Source of the DNA: Aliivibrio_A kagoshimensis
GTDB lineage: Bacteria; Pseudomonadota; Gammaproteobacteria; Enterobacterales; Vibrionaceae
Assembly: GCF_050337105.1 (NCBI RefSeq)
Contig: NZ_JAKJSQ010000005.1
Coordinates: 62,001 to 126,000, forward strand
Direction: 5' to 3'
DNA length: 64,000 nucleotides
The notes beneath the pieces are model-generated. The model saw nothing but the letters and a program-made list of their open reading frames with translations. It had not been told where the DNA came from and searched no databases. Positions 44,721 through 53,799 of the stretch are shown here, one piece after another. How positions within the stretch are numbered: the first letter of the stretch is position 1; each line of letters begins with the position of its first letter. Position numbers and translations under genes: made by a program.

Positions 44721-46325
44721 TCAATCCACCTTTGGTGGTGTACTAAAGGTATGGTACGGAGCTGGGCTTGGAATGTTCCACTCAAGCCCTTCTGCACCTT
44801 CCCACGGTTTTGCTTCAGCTTTCTCTCCACCTCTGATGCACTTAATCACTAGCGCTAAGAAAATCAGTTGCGACAACCCAAAGGCGAAACCACCAATCGA
44901 AACAATCTGATTCACATCTGCAAATTGAATCGCATAGTCAGGGATTCGACGTGGCATACCTGCAAGCCCTAAAAAGTGCATCGGAAAAAATAGGACATTC
45001 ACTGAGACGATGGAGGTCCAAAAGTGCCAAGACGCTAAACGTTCGTTATACATATGGCCTGTCCATTTTGGCAGCCAGTAGTACGCCGCAGCCATAATAG
45101 AGAACACAGCTCCTGTCACTAATACATAATGAAAGTGTGCCACCACAAAATAGGTATCATGGTATTGGAAATCCGCTGGAGTAATGGCCAACATCAAACC
45201 TGAAAAACCGCCGATGCTAAACAGAATGATAAAGGCGATAGCAAACATCATCGGCATTTCAAAACTGATGGAACCCCGCCACATTGTCGCTACCCAGTTG
45301 AACACTTTCACCCCGGTGGGTACGGCGATCAACATGGTGCAGTACATAAAAAACAGTTCCGCAAAGACTGGCATACCCGTGGTAAACATATGGTGTGCCC
45401 AAACCACAAAGGATAAGAGAGCAATACTGGCGGTGGCGTAAACCATCGAGGAGTAACCAAACAGTCTTTTCCGGCTGAAGGTCGGCACAATGGCGGAAAT
45501 AATACCGAATGATGGCAAGATCATAATGTAGACTTCCGGGTGACCGAAAAACCAGAAAATGTGTTGAAACATCACGGGATCACCACCACCAGCAGCATCA
45601 AAGAAGCTGGTACCAAAATATTTATCGGTTAATACCATGGTGACAACTCCCGCTAACACTGGCATCACCGCTATCAGCAAGAAGGCGGTAATTAACCAAG
45701 TCCACACAAACAGTGGCAGCTTCATCCAGTTCATTCCTGGTGCACGCATGTTAACGATAGTCACAATGACGTTGATCGCCCCCATGATCGAGCTGATCCC
45801 CATTATATGAACTGAAAAGACAAACAGAGCGGTACTGTCTGGGCTATAAGTGGTCGAAAGTGGCGCGTAAAAGGTCCAACCAAAATTAGGCGCCCCACCT
45901 TCCATAAATAGAGAACTGAGTAAAATGAAAAAAGCAAAAGGCAGTATCCAGAAGCTCCAATTATTCATTCTTGGCAGTGCCATATCGGGCGCGCCGATCA
46001 TCATAGGGATTAACCAGTTCGCCAATCCTGTAAAGGCTGGCATAACCGCACCAAAGACCATTACCAAGCCATGAACAGTGGTCATCTGGTTAAAAAAGTT
46101 AGGATCGACTAATTGTAACCCTGGCTGGAACAGCTCAGCACGAATCACCATTGCCATCGCGCCACCGGTTAAAAACATGATAAAGCTAAACCACAGGTAG
46201 AGCGTACCAATGTCTTTATGGTTGGTGGTTAACAGCCAACGCATAATCCCAGCAGGTTTATGATCGCCATGGTGATCATGCTCATTGTGTTGATTTCCTT
46301 TCTCTTGTTGAGTTATTGAATTCAT
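44721..46325 (-). CDS. coxA: Cytochrome c oxidase subunit I
   Basis: The catalytic heme-copper subunit, 534 residues with twelve predicted helices. CuB/heme a3 ligands are visible in HPEVYIMILPSFG (His-Tyr pair) and HHMFTTGM, with the heme ligands in HFHYVLVTG. The D-channel region MMIGAPDMALPRMNNWSFW is intact, so proton pumping is expected of an A-type oxidase. The His-rich N-terminus (HNEHDHHGDHK) is unusual but short. It lies between coxB (9 nt away) and ctaG (2 nt). Confidence 0.97.
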   Translation of the reverse strand: MNSITQQEKGNQHNEHDHHGDHKPAGIMRWLLTTNHKDIGTLYLWFSFIMFLTGGAMAMVIRAELFQPGLQLVDPNFFNQMTTVHGLVMVFGAVMPAFTGLANWLIPMMIGAPDMALPRMNNWSFWILPFAFFILLSSLFMEGGAPNFGWTFYAPLSTTYSPDSTALFVFSVHIMGISSIMGAINVIVTIVNMRAPGMNWMKLPLFVWTWLITAFLLIAVMPVLAGVVTMVLTDKYFGTSFFDAAGGGDPVMFQHIFWFFGHPEVYIMILPSFGIISAIVPTFSRKRLFGYSSMVYATASIALLSFVVWAHHMFTTGMPVFAELFFMYCTMLIAVPTGVKVFNWVATMWRGSISFEMPMMFAIAFIILFSIGGFSGLMLAITPADFQYHDTYFVVAHFHYVLVTGAVFSIMAAAYYWLPKWTGHMYNERLASWHFWTSIVSVNVLFFPMHFLGLAGMPRRIPDYAIQFADVNQIVSIGGFAFGLSQLIFLALVIKCIRGGEKAEAKPWEGAEGLEWNIPSPAPYHTFSTPPKVD

Positions 46326-46334
46326 CTCTCTTCC

Positions 46335-47468
46335 CTACTCGCCATGGCTATAAATATCAGATGCTTGAACCGCATCGCCTGTGTTGTTACCCCATGCGTT
46401 TCGTTCATAGGTAATAACAGCAGCCAACTCTTCAGCGGTTAGCTGATTGGCAAAAGCTTGCATGGCAGTACCCGACATACCGTTCAGCACAATCTCTATA
46501 TGATCTGAAATAGCACCTTTTACAATTGGGCTATCTTTCAGCCCAGGGAATACATTGGGGATCCCCTCTCCATTCGCTTGATGGCAAGCTCCACATCGAC
46601 TCTCATAAAGCGGTTTTCCTTTTTTCATTAGTTCATCTAAAGTCAATGTCACCGCCAGTGCAGCCTGCGCTTTTTTCGCTTCTGCTTTGGCTATCACTTT
46701 TTGCTCTGCCAGCCATGCATCAAACTCACTCTCTTCTAATACCTTAACGACGATCGGCATAAAACCATGGTCTTTACCACAGAGCTCGGCGCACTGGCCA
46801 CGATAAACGCCGGGTTTATCAACTCGGGTCCACGTCTCATTAATGAAGCCGGGGTTGGCATCCTTTTTAATCGCAAAAGCTGGAACCCACCAAGAGTGGA
46901 TAACATCATCGGAGGTCATTAAAAAACGGACTTTTCTATTGGTAGGAATCACTAAAGGTTTATCGACTTCTAACAGGTAGTTTTCCCCTTTATTCTCACT
47001 ACCCTCTATCTGCTTAGTTGGCGTTGCCAGAAAGCTATAAAATTCGACACCTTGGTCAAAATAACTGTAGTGCCATTTCCACTGCGAACCCGTCACTTTA
47101 ATCGTGAGATCGGCACTGCTTGTGTCTTCCATCGCAATTAAGGTTTTGGTGGCCGGTATCGCCATTAAGATCAGAATAATGAAAGGGACGATCGTCCATG
47201 CGATCTCAACTTTGGTACTTTCATGAAAGGTAGAAGCGACCGCTCCTTTTGATTTACGAAACTTGACCATTGCAATGATCATTAAACCAAACACAACCAC
47301 AGCAATCGCAATACAGATATAGAGGATCGTCATGTGTAGGTCATACACCTGCCCGCTAATATCCGTGACCCCTTTGGTCATATTGAATCGCATCTCTTCT
47401 GCTGACGATTCAAAGGCAACCCAAGGCACCAACATTAATAGTAATTTATCAACCAACTTTTGCTTCAC
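46335..47468 (-). CDS. coxB: Cytochrome c oxidase subunit II with fused cytochrome c (caa3-type)
   Basis: A signal peptide and two membrane helices (about 40-62 and 83-103) precede the cupredoxin domain. The CuA site is complete: HSWWVP and CAELCGKDHGFM (C-x3-C-x3-H-x2-M). A cytochrome c domain with CGACH (about 293-297) and a Met ligand in the C-terminus makes this a caa3-type subunit. The GTG at 47468 was chosen because AGAGG lies 9 nt before it. The ATG at 47477 has that site directly abutting it. It is the first gene of the oxidase run. Confidence 0.95.
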   Translation of the reverse strand: MKQKLVDKLLLMLVPWVAFESSAEEMRFNMTKGVTDISGQVYDLHMTILYICIAIAVVVFGLMIIAMVKFRKSKGAVASTFHESTKVEIAWTIVPFIILILMAIPATKTLIAMEDTSSADLTIKVTGSQWKWHYSYFDQGVEFYSFLATPTKQIEGSENKGENYLLEVDKPLVIPTNRKVRFLMTSDDVIHSWWVPAFAIKKDANPGFINETWTRVDKPGVYRGQCAELCGKDHGFMPIVVKVLEESEFDAWLAEQKVIAKAEAKKAQAALAVTLTLDELMKKGKPLYESRCGACHQANGEGIPNVFPGLKDSPIVKGAISDHIEIVLNGMSGTAMQAFANQLTAEELAAVITYERNAWGNNTGDAVQASDIYSHGE

Positions 47469-47676
47469 AAGACACATCCTCTGTTAATTGCTTTAGCAAC
47501 TACAAAGAAAAGTCACACAGTAGATCTCCGCTCTATGCAAACTTCTCAGTTCCCAAAAAAGCAACGACACACTCAAAGTTCAATTGAAAACGTCTCAATG
47601 GCACAGAAAATCTATCTTAGAGATATCGTTGTTATTGAAATTTAACATTAGTGTTACATCTCTTTTTTTTCAAGTT

Positions 47677-47704
47677 CTTACAATAGATAGATAAGTGCTA
47701 TAAT
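47677..47704 (+). promoter_or_regulatory. Predicted promoter of the small membrane protein gene at 47738
   Basis: CTTACA (47677-47682) and a perfect TATAAT (47699-47704) are separated by 16 bp and lie 33 bp before the start codon. A short GATA repeat fills the spacer. Confidence 0.6.
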
Positions 47705-47737
47705 TGATGCGAGTTCACCAACCTGCGGAATCTAATC

Positions 47738-48136
47738 ATGGCGATAAAAAATAAAAACGGGATTTGGTTTGCCTACTTTGCAAGCTTACTCACCCCTTTT
47801 ACCCTGTTACTTTCAGGCATAATCGCCATTATTTATGCGGGCTATAAAATGAATCAAGGAACTGAGGATGAAGTGATTCAGAGTCACTACTATGCATTAA
47901 TCAAAAACTTCTTCTTATTCCTTACTTTTTTTGTGGTGGTTGCTGTCACATCTGCCACGATGAGTGGTATGGTCGCAGGCCTTGAATACTGGGTTCATAA
48001 TTCACTTTTAGAGTCTCTGCACTCCTTCATCCCCATTATTGGTTTGGTGATTTCACTCGCTGCAATTGGGACTTGGCTCATAAAAATGATTACTGGAATG
48101 CAAAAACTCAAAAATAATGTCGCAATTGAGAACTAG
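47738..48136 (+). CDS. Small multi-helix membrane protein (DUF4870-like)
   Basis: A 132-residue protein with three or four hydrophobic helices (about 8-32, 48-72, 92-116) and a short Lys/Asn tail. The first helix plus the polar loop NQGTEDEVIQSHYYALIKNFF resembles the DUF4870 pattern, where a conserved His-Tyr region follows a loop. The family has no known activity. It stands between the divergent cox locus and the phosphopantetheinyl transferase. The ATG follows CGGAAT. Family assignment is tentative. Confidence 0.65.
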   Translation: MAIKNKNGIWFAYFASLLTPFTLLLSGIIAIIYAGYKMNQGTEDEVIQSHYYALIKNFFLFLTFFVVVAVTSATMSGMVAGLEYWVHNSLLESLHSFIPIIGLVISLAAIGTWLIKMITGMQKLKNNVAIEN

Positions 48137-48219
48137 AACCGCTCATTAACGTATTTTTCATTATCGAAGGGTCTAGTGTGATAACGTTCATTCATGGACT
48201 CTTCAATTAGCGATATCCT

Positions 48220-48966
48220 ATGTTTTCTATTCCTGAACAACTTCTCACCTCCGAGCAACCTTTTTTCCTGAGCGAAGAGAGTGGTTACTTAACCCATAGC
48301 CCCACAACCCAGTTCTATCGAATTAACTTTAATACCGATGCCTATAGTGATCAGTTATTTGAGCAATTTTCCATTGAGCTACCGATACAACTATCCACAG
48401 CCATTAATAAACGTAAGGCCGAATATTTTGCAGGCCGTTATTGCGCCAAGAAGCTACTCGACAATAAGCAGTTTCCTAACTTTGAGCTGCGAATAGGCAC
48501 TGGCAGAGCACCTTGTTGGCCAGAGAGCATCGTAGGTTCCATCTCACACGTTTGTGATTCGGCAGCCGCAGTGGTTGATAGTTATTATAATCTGCAGGTT
48601 TTAGGGGTTGATGTAGAAAAGGTTATCGAGACTAATGTTATCAAAAGCACCTGTAATACCATTCTTTGTAGCGCAGAGAAGTTATATCTGACCCGCTGTG
48701 AGCTCGTTTTTTCACATGCATTCACGGCCACTTTTTCAATGAAAGAGAGCTTATATAAAGCCTTATACCCTGAAGTGAAGAAGTTCTTTGATTTTCATAG
48801 TGCTGAAGTTGTGTCGCTCTCAACCGAACGGCAACAAATAAGCCTAAAGCTCACCAAAACATTATCTGAGCAATATCAAGAGGGAGATATGTTCACCGGC
48901 AGTTACGCCATTGAAGGCAAGCATGTCACGACTATACTTCTCACCCATAAAAAAACCTCCGACTAA
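48220..48966 (+). CDS. 4'-phosphopantetheinyl transferase (EntD-like)
   Basis: Transfers phosphopantetheine from CoA to carrier-protein domains. The 248-residue product has the three Sfp/EntD motifs: RKAEYFAGRYCA (about 65-76), GVDVE with Asp131 and Glu133, and FSMKESLYK with Lys175, Glu176 and Lys180. GSISH (106-110) also fits. Sfp/EntD-type enzymes usually serve siderophore, polyketide or polyunsaturated fatty-acid synthases, but no such target is in the window. The ribosome site is weak. The 3' end overlaps the glmS terminator. Confidence 0.88.
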   Translation: MFSIPEQLLTSEQPFFLSEESGYLTHSPTTQFYRINFNTDAYSDQLFEQFSIELPIQLSTAINKRKAEYFAGRYCAKKLLDNKQFPNFELRIGTGRAPCWPESIVGSISHVCDSAAAVVDSYYNLQVLGVDVEKVIETNVIKSTCNTILCSAEKLYLTRCELVFSHAFTATFSMKESLYKALYPEVKKFFDFHSAEVVSLSTERQQISLKLTKTLSEQYQEGDMFTGSYAIEGKHVTTILLTHKKTSD

Positions 48967-48984
48967 GTCGTCTTAGTCGAAGGT
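48950..48984 (-). terminator. Intrinsic terminator of glmS, inside the PPTase 3' end
   Basis: On the minus strand a stem built on CGACTAAG / CTTAGTCG with a 4-nt loop and flanking AAGG/CCT pairs is followed by seven T. The left arm holds the last codons and stop of the phosphopantetheinyl transferase gene. Confidence 0.82.
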
Positions 48985-49005
48985 CTCCATCTATCAATGG
49001 GTTAA

Positions 49006-50841
49006 TTACTCAACCGTCACTGCTTTCGCTAGGTTTCTTGGTTGATCCACATCGGTACCTTTAATAATAGCCACATGATAAGAGAGCAGTTGCATCGGTA
49101 TGGTGTAGAAGATTGGCGCAATAATATCGCTCACCTTCGGCATGGTGATGATTTTCATCCCTTCAGAAGCCGTAAAGCCAGCATCTTCATCGGCAAAAAC
49201 ATACAGCAAACCACCACGCGCTCGCACCTCTTCAATGTTTGATTTCAGCTTCTCTAACAGATCATTGGTTGGTGCTACCACGATAACCGGCATCTCAGCA
49301 TCAATTAACGCTAAAGGTCCATGTTTAAGCTCTCCAGCAGCATAAGCTTCTGCATGAATATAGGAGATCTCTTTCAGCTTTAAAGAGCCTTCAACGGCAA
49401 TGGGATAGAACTCACCACGACCGAGGAACAGTGCATGATGTTTATCGGCAAAATCAGTCGCTAGCTCTTCAATAGGTTTATCAAATGAGAGTGCTTTTTC
49501 TAACTGAATAGGTAACTCGTGCAGTGCTTGAACAATCTCTGACTCAAGGGTTTTCTTAATCGTGCCTTTTTGCTTACCCAGAGCCGTAACTAGCATTAAC
49601 AGTGCCGCTAACTGAGTGGTAAATGCTTTGGTTGAAGCAACGCCAATCTCGGTTCCGGCGCGCGTCATAAAGGCAAAGTCAGACTCGCGAACCAATGATG
49701 AACCAGCGACATTACAGATGGTCATCGCTGACATGTAACCTTTCTCTTTTGCCAGTCTTAATGCGGCTAAGGTATCCGCCGTTTCACCAGACTGAGAAAG
49801 CGTCACTAATAGACTGTTCTCTCTAGTCACAAATTTTCTATAGCGGAATTCAGAAGCAATTTCGACATCACAGCTCACGCCCGCCAACGCTTCAAACCAA
49901 TACTTAGCCGTCATACCTGCATTGTATGAGGTACCACAAGCAACAATTTGAACATTATCCACCTTAGAAAGAATCTCTAAGGCATTAGCACCAATACTTT
50001 CTACAATGACACTGTCGCCGTTAATACGTCCTTCCATCGTCGCTTTAAGCGCCGTAGGCTGCTCATAGATCTCTTTTTGCATATAGTGACGATATTGACC
50101 TTTATCTGCCACATCATGTTCGCTACTCGCTTCATTAACCACTCGTGTTACTGGCTCACCACCCAAATCAAAGATAGATACATCACGACGAGTGATCTCC
50201 GCTACATCTCCCTCTTCAAGATAGATAAAGCGACGAGTCACATTCAGCAGTGCTAGCTGATCAGAGGCTAAAAAGTTTTCACCAACCCCAAGTCCAATCA
50301 CAATCGGGCTGCCAGAGCGAGCAACCACGATACAGTCTGCGTCTCGTTTATCTAACGCTACCATGCCATAAGCGCCATCTAATTGAGCGGTTGTTTTTTG
50401 CACGGCTTCAACCAATGTTTTAGCAGATCTTAGCTCCCACTCAATAAGGTGGACAATCACTTCAGTATCAGTCTGAGATTCAAAATGGTAACCGCGCTCT
50501 TTCAGTTCGGCACGAAGCTCTTCATGATTTTCAATAATGCCGTTATGCACAACTGCAATATTATCCATAGAGATATGTGGATGAGCATTGCTTTCTGATG
50601 GCTCACCATGTGTTGCCCAACGCGTATGAGCTATACCGGTTCCGCCATTAATCACATCAAGGTCAACACTATTAGCTAACACCTTGACTTTACCTAGCTT
50701 TCTAACTCGCTGTAAGTTATTTTCGCTATCTACTATTGCCAAACCAGCTGAATCGTAACCGCGGTACTCTAAACGACGTAATCCTTCTAGTAATATTTCA
50801 GCTACGTCTCTCTGCGCTACCGCGCCAACAATTCCGCACAT
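49006..50841 (-). CDS. glmS: Glucosamine-6-phosphate synthase GlmS
   Basis: L-glutamine:fructose-6-phosphate amidotransferase, the first step to UDP-GlcNAc. The 611-residue protein starts MCGIVGAVA with the catalytic Cys2. The glutaminase domain runs to about 240, followed by two SIS isomerase domains with CGTSYNAGMTAKYWFE and TLSQSGETADTL, and the end DQPRNLAKAVTVE. It lies 43 nt after a DeoR-type regulator on the same strand, so regulator and enzyme likely share a message. No Gram-positive-type glmS ribozyme is visible. Confidence 0.97.
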   Translation of the reverse strand: MCGIVGAVAQRDVAEILLEGLRRLEYRGYDSAGLAIVDSENNLQRVRKLGKVKVLANSVDLDVINGGTGIAHTRWATHGEPSESNAHPHISMDNIAVVHNGIIENHEELRAELKERGYHFESQTDTEVIVHLIEWELRSAKTLVEAVQKTTAQLDGAYGMVALDKRDADCIVVARSGSPIVIGLGVGENFLASDQLALLNVTRRFIYLEEGDVAEITRRDVSIFDLGGEPVTRVVNEASSEHDVADKGQYRHYMQKEIYEQPTALKATMEGRINGDSVIVESIGANALEILSKVDNVQIVACGTSYNAGMTAKYWFEALAGVSCDVEIASEFRYRKFVTRENSLLVTLSQSGETADTLAALRLAKEKGYMSAMTICNVAGSSLVRESDFAFMTRAGTEIGVASTKAFTTQLAALLMLVTALGKQKGTIKKTLESEIVQALHELPIQLEKALSFDKPIEELATDFADKHHALFLGRGEFYPIAVEGSLKLKEISYIHAEAYAAGELKHGPLALIDAEMPVIVVAPTNDLLEKLKSNIEEVRARGGLLYVFADEDAGFTASEGMKIITMPKVSDIIAPIFYTIPMQLLSYHVAIIKGTDVDQPRNLAKAVTVE

Positions 50842-50884
50842 AATTAAATCCTTGTATCATTAATATTTATTTAAAAAATGAAAG

Positions 50885-51661
50885 CTAGTCATTAGCAACA
50901 ATGACGTTCACTCCATGTTTTTCGATCTGTTGTTTTACGGTATCGGACAAGCCTTGATCAGTGATCAATGTATGAATCTCTTGCCACGCCAATTCTAAGT
51001 TGGGGATTTTTCTTCCGATTTTCTCTGATTCAATCATGACAACGACTTCTCTAGAGACGTCAGCCATCACTCTGCTTAAACCAACTAGTTCGTTAAACGT
51101 CGTGGTTCCTCTCTCTATATCAATACCATCCGCTCCAATAAAGAGCTGATCAAAATCATAGGAACGTAATACAGATTCAGCAACCTGACCTTGAAATGAC
51201 TCAGAATGAACATCCCACGTTCCGCCAGTCATGAGCAGTGTCGGTTCACTTTCAAGCTCATTTAATGCACTCGCAACATTGAGTGAATTGGTCATCACAA
51301 TCAGGCCCTGCTTGTCGGCTAACTTAGTGATTAATGCTGCCGTTGTGCTGCCACTGTCGATGATAATTCTATTATGATCGCGAATATGTTTTGCTGCTTC
51401 AGAACCAATCGCTAACTTACGAAGTGAAACTTTTTCATCATCGTCAGCGATCAATATCTCTTTAGGCATCGAAATAGCACCGCCATATCGACGTAATAAT
51501 AGACCATTTTTCTCTAAAGCAGAGAGATCTTTGCGTATTGTCACTTCAGAGGTTTCAAATTTTTTTGAAAGTTCTTCTACGCTTACCGTCCCAATCTCAT
51601 TGATAAGGGCGATGATAGTATGACGACGCTGTTGGGTATTTCTTTTGATCATAAGTTTCAT
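50885..51661 (-). CDS. DeoR/GlpR-family regulator upstream of glmS
   Basis: A 258-residue DeoR-family repressor. The N-terminal helix-turn-helix has VSVEELSKKFETSEVTIRKDLSALEKNGLLLRRYGGA (about 27-63). The C-terminal sugar-phosphate-sensing domain carries DSGSTTAAL, MTNSLNVASAL and FIGADGID. An amino-sugar phosphate is a likely effector because glmS follows in the same operon, but this is inference. Position between glmS and pykF is the Vibrio arrangement. A CTTTCG-type operator overlaps its promoter. The start could also be the ATG three codons in. Confidence 0.88.
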   Translation of the reverse strand: MKLMIKRNTQQRRHTIIALINEIGTVSVEELSKKFETSEVTIRKDLSALEKNGLLLRRYGGAISMPKEILIADDDEKVSLRKLAIGSEAAKHIRDHNRIIIDSGSTTAALITKLADKQGLIVMTNSLNVASALNELESEPTLLMTGGTWDVHSESFQGQVAESVLRSYDFDQLFIGADGIDIERGTTTFNELVGLSRVMADVSREVVVMIESEKIGRKIPNLELAWQEIHTLITDQGLSDTVKQQIEKHGVNVIVAND

Positions 51662-51675
51662 TTGACTGCTGTTAT

Positions 51676-51719
51676 GTTTCGTTTCGAAAGTATAGTAACA
51701 AAATTACCGATGCTGTCTA
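51676..51719 (-). promoter_or_regulatory. Predicted deoR-glmS promoter with DeoR-type operator
   Basis: Read on the minus strand: TAGACA (51714-51719), 16 bp, TACTAT (51692-51697). Directly downstream is CTTTCGAAACGAAAC (51676-51690), which contains the CTTTCG/GTTTCG elements typical of DeoR-family sites. The layout suggests autorepression. Binding is inferred. Confidence 0.5.
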
Positions 51720-52127
51720 CTTTTTTACCTCTTTGATTATTTCTCAACTTTATAACTGACTTACTTTCGATTGATCCTGATCGTGATATTGACACTAATT
51801 ACTGCTAGAATGTTAAGTTGTTACAAAAAAACGGAACTTTACAAGATTGAGAGCAATTAGAGTGATCAAGCACTATCAATAGAAGAGAATTTGAATGGTA
51901 ACTTTCACTCTAACGTAATATTTTCAGCAGCATAAATCTGAATAAGCTCAATATAATCAATGCTTGCAAGAGTTTACTTACCCAATATTGAACGATGAAC
52001 CGGCAAACGGTAAAAATGTTGAAGATTTAATTTGTTGTCTTTTTTCAACATTTAACCGAATTTTAATCAACGTTGCTCAATATACTGATACCCAAATATT
52101 ATTACTTTACTCGGAGAGAGTCCTGAC
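51720..52127. other. Long intergenic region before pykF with a 10-bp dyad
   Basis: With the deoR promoter it forms a 466-bp gap between divergent deoR and pykF. AAATGTTGAA (52014-52023) and TTCAACATTT (52044-52053) are perfect inverted arms with a 20-nt loop containing a competing GTTG. They lie about 75-115 nt before the pykF start. A second CTTTCG element occurs at 51765-51770. A TTGACA at 51789-51794 has only a poor -10 (TGTTAA). I see no RNA gene that I can name. Confidence 0.4.
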
Positions 52128-53540
52128 ATGAAAAAGACCAAAATCGTATGTACGATTGGCCCTAAAACTGAATCTGTAGAGAAGCTAACTGAACTTGCTA
52201 ATGCAGGCATGAATGTAATGCGCCTGAACTTCTCACACGGTAACTTTGAAGAGCACGGTAATCGTATTAATAACTTACGTACCGTAATGAAGAATACAGG
52301 CAAAGAGCTTGCTGTTCTACTTGATACGAAAGGTCCTGAAATTCGCACCATTAAATTGGATAATGGCGATGATGTCACTCTTACCGCTGGTCAAGAGTTC
52401 ACCTTCACCACCGATGTATCGGTTGTTGGTAATGTGAATACCGTTGCGGTTACTTACCCTGGATTTGCCAATGACCTGTCTGTTGGCAATACCATCCTTG
52501 TGGATGATGGCCTAATTGAGATGGAAGTCATTTCAACCACAGACACAGAAGTGAAGTGTAAAGTCTTAAACACTGGCGACCTTGGTGAGAACAAAGGCGT
52601 TAACCTTCCAGGTGTTGCAGTTAAACTGCCTGCACTCGCTGAAAAAGATAAAGCTGACCTTAAGTTCGGTTGTGAGCAAAACGTAGACTTTGTTGCCGCT
52701 TCTTTTATTCGTAAAAAAGAAGATGTACTTGAGATTCGTGAGCTATTAAACGCAAACGGTGGTGAGAACATCCACATCATCTCTAAAATTGAGAACCAAG
52801 AAGGTGTGGATAACTTCGACGACATTTTAGACGTGTCCGACGGTATCATGGTCGCTCGTGGTGACCTTGGTGTTGAAATCCCAGTAGAAGAAGTTATCTT
52901 TGCTCAAAAAATGATGATTGAGAAATGTAACCGCGCTCGTAAAGTGGTTATCACTGCGACGCAGATGCTCGATTCAATGATCAAAAACCCTCGCCCTACC
53001 CGTGCTGAAGCTGGTGATGTTGCCAACGCCATTTTAGATGGTACTGATGCGGTAATGCTTTCAGGCGAATCTGCAAAAGGTAAGTACCCAATTGAAGCGG
53101 TTACTATCATGGCTCAGATTTGTGCTCGTACAGACAACGTATTAAAAGCCGAGCTAGGTTCTCGTTTAGATAGCCCTCGTTTACGCATCACGGAAGCGGT
53201 TTGTAAAGGCGCTGTTGATACTGCAGAGAAACTGACTGCACCGTTAATCATCGTTGCTACTGAAGCGGGTAAATCAGCTCGCTCAATTCGTAAGTACTTC
53301 CCGACCGCTAACATCATCGCGGTAACTACCAACAGTAAAACAGCAGCACAGCTTTGTTTAACTAAAGGTGTTTCCTCTATTGTTGTTGATTCAATGAGCA
53401 GCACAGATGCGTTCTTTACCTTAGGTAAGAGCATTGCGATTGAGTCCGGTATTGCAACTAAAGGTGATACTGTCGTTATGGTCTCTGGTGCACTTGTACC
53501 ATCAGGCACAACGAACACAGCATCAGTACACGTACTGTAG
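52128..53540 (+). CDS. pykF: Pyruvate kinase I
   Basis: Converts phosphoenolpyruvate and ADP to pyruvate and ATP. At 470 residues it has exactly the E. coli PykF length and the same start MKKTKIVCTIGPKTES. Active-site blocks are RLNFSHG, DTKGPEIRT and SKIENQEGVDNFDDIL. The effector domain ends VSGALVPSGTTNTASVHVL. PykA-type enzymes differ at the N-terminus. The ATG follows CGGAGAGAG. The gene is preceded by a long divergent region and closed by a strong terminator. Confidence 0.97.
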   Translation: MKKTKIVCTIGPKTESVEKLTELANAGMNVMRLNFSHGNFEEHGNRINNLRTVMKNTGKELAVLLDTKGPEIRTIKLDNGDDVTLTAGQEFTFTTDVSVVGNVNTVAVTYPGFANDLSVGNTILVDDGLIEMEVISTTDTEVKCKVLNTGDLGENKGVNLPGVAVKLPALAEKDKADLKFGCEQNVDFVAASFIRKKEDVLEIRELLNANGGENIHIISKIENQEGVDNFDDILDVSDGIMVARGDLGVEIPVEEVIFAQKMMIEKCNRARKVVITATQMLDSMIKNPRPTRAEAGDVANAILDGTDAVMLSGESAKGKYPIEAVTIMAQICARTDNVLKAELGSRLDSPRLRITEAVCKGAVDTAEKLTAPLIIVATEAGKSARSIRKYFPTANIIAVTTNSKTAAQLCLTKGVSSIVVDSMSSTDAFFTLGKSIAIESGIATKGDTVVMVSGALVPSGTTNTASVHVL

Positions 53541-53592
53541 GTTGTAAACGTTTTCAGGATTGAAATTTAAGTCCTTAATGTAATTAATTAAT

Positions 53593-53619
53593 AAAAGGGA
53601 GCGCTAGCTCCCTTTTTTT
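53593..53619 (+). terminator. Intrinsic terminator of pykF
   Basis: The stem AAAAGGGAGC / GCTCCCTTTT has a 4-nt loop and seven T. Confidence 0.92.
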
Positions 53620-53799
53620 ATTAATTTTCTTGATCACAGAAAAATCCCTCTGTACCATTCAGCCAATGAATGAGTTTGCATCAGAGTGCATAACACTTAT
53701 TAATACACTCTGAACCATACTAATAACTATTTAATAATAGACATTGCAGCCATTCAGCCTACACCTTTTTAGTAATTTTGACATTAAAGAGAGCTTATT

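Noticed and set aside
50842..50884. A glmS ribozyme before glmS
   Set aside because: The 43-nt gap is too short and lacks the conserved ribozyme core; the enzyme is in an operon behind a DeoR gene.
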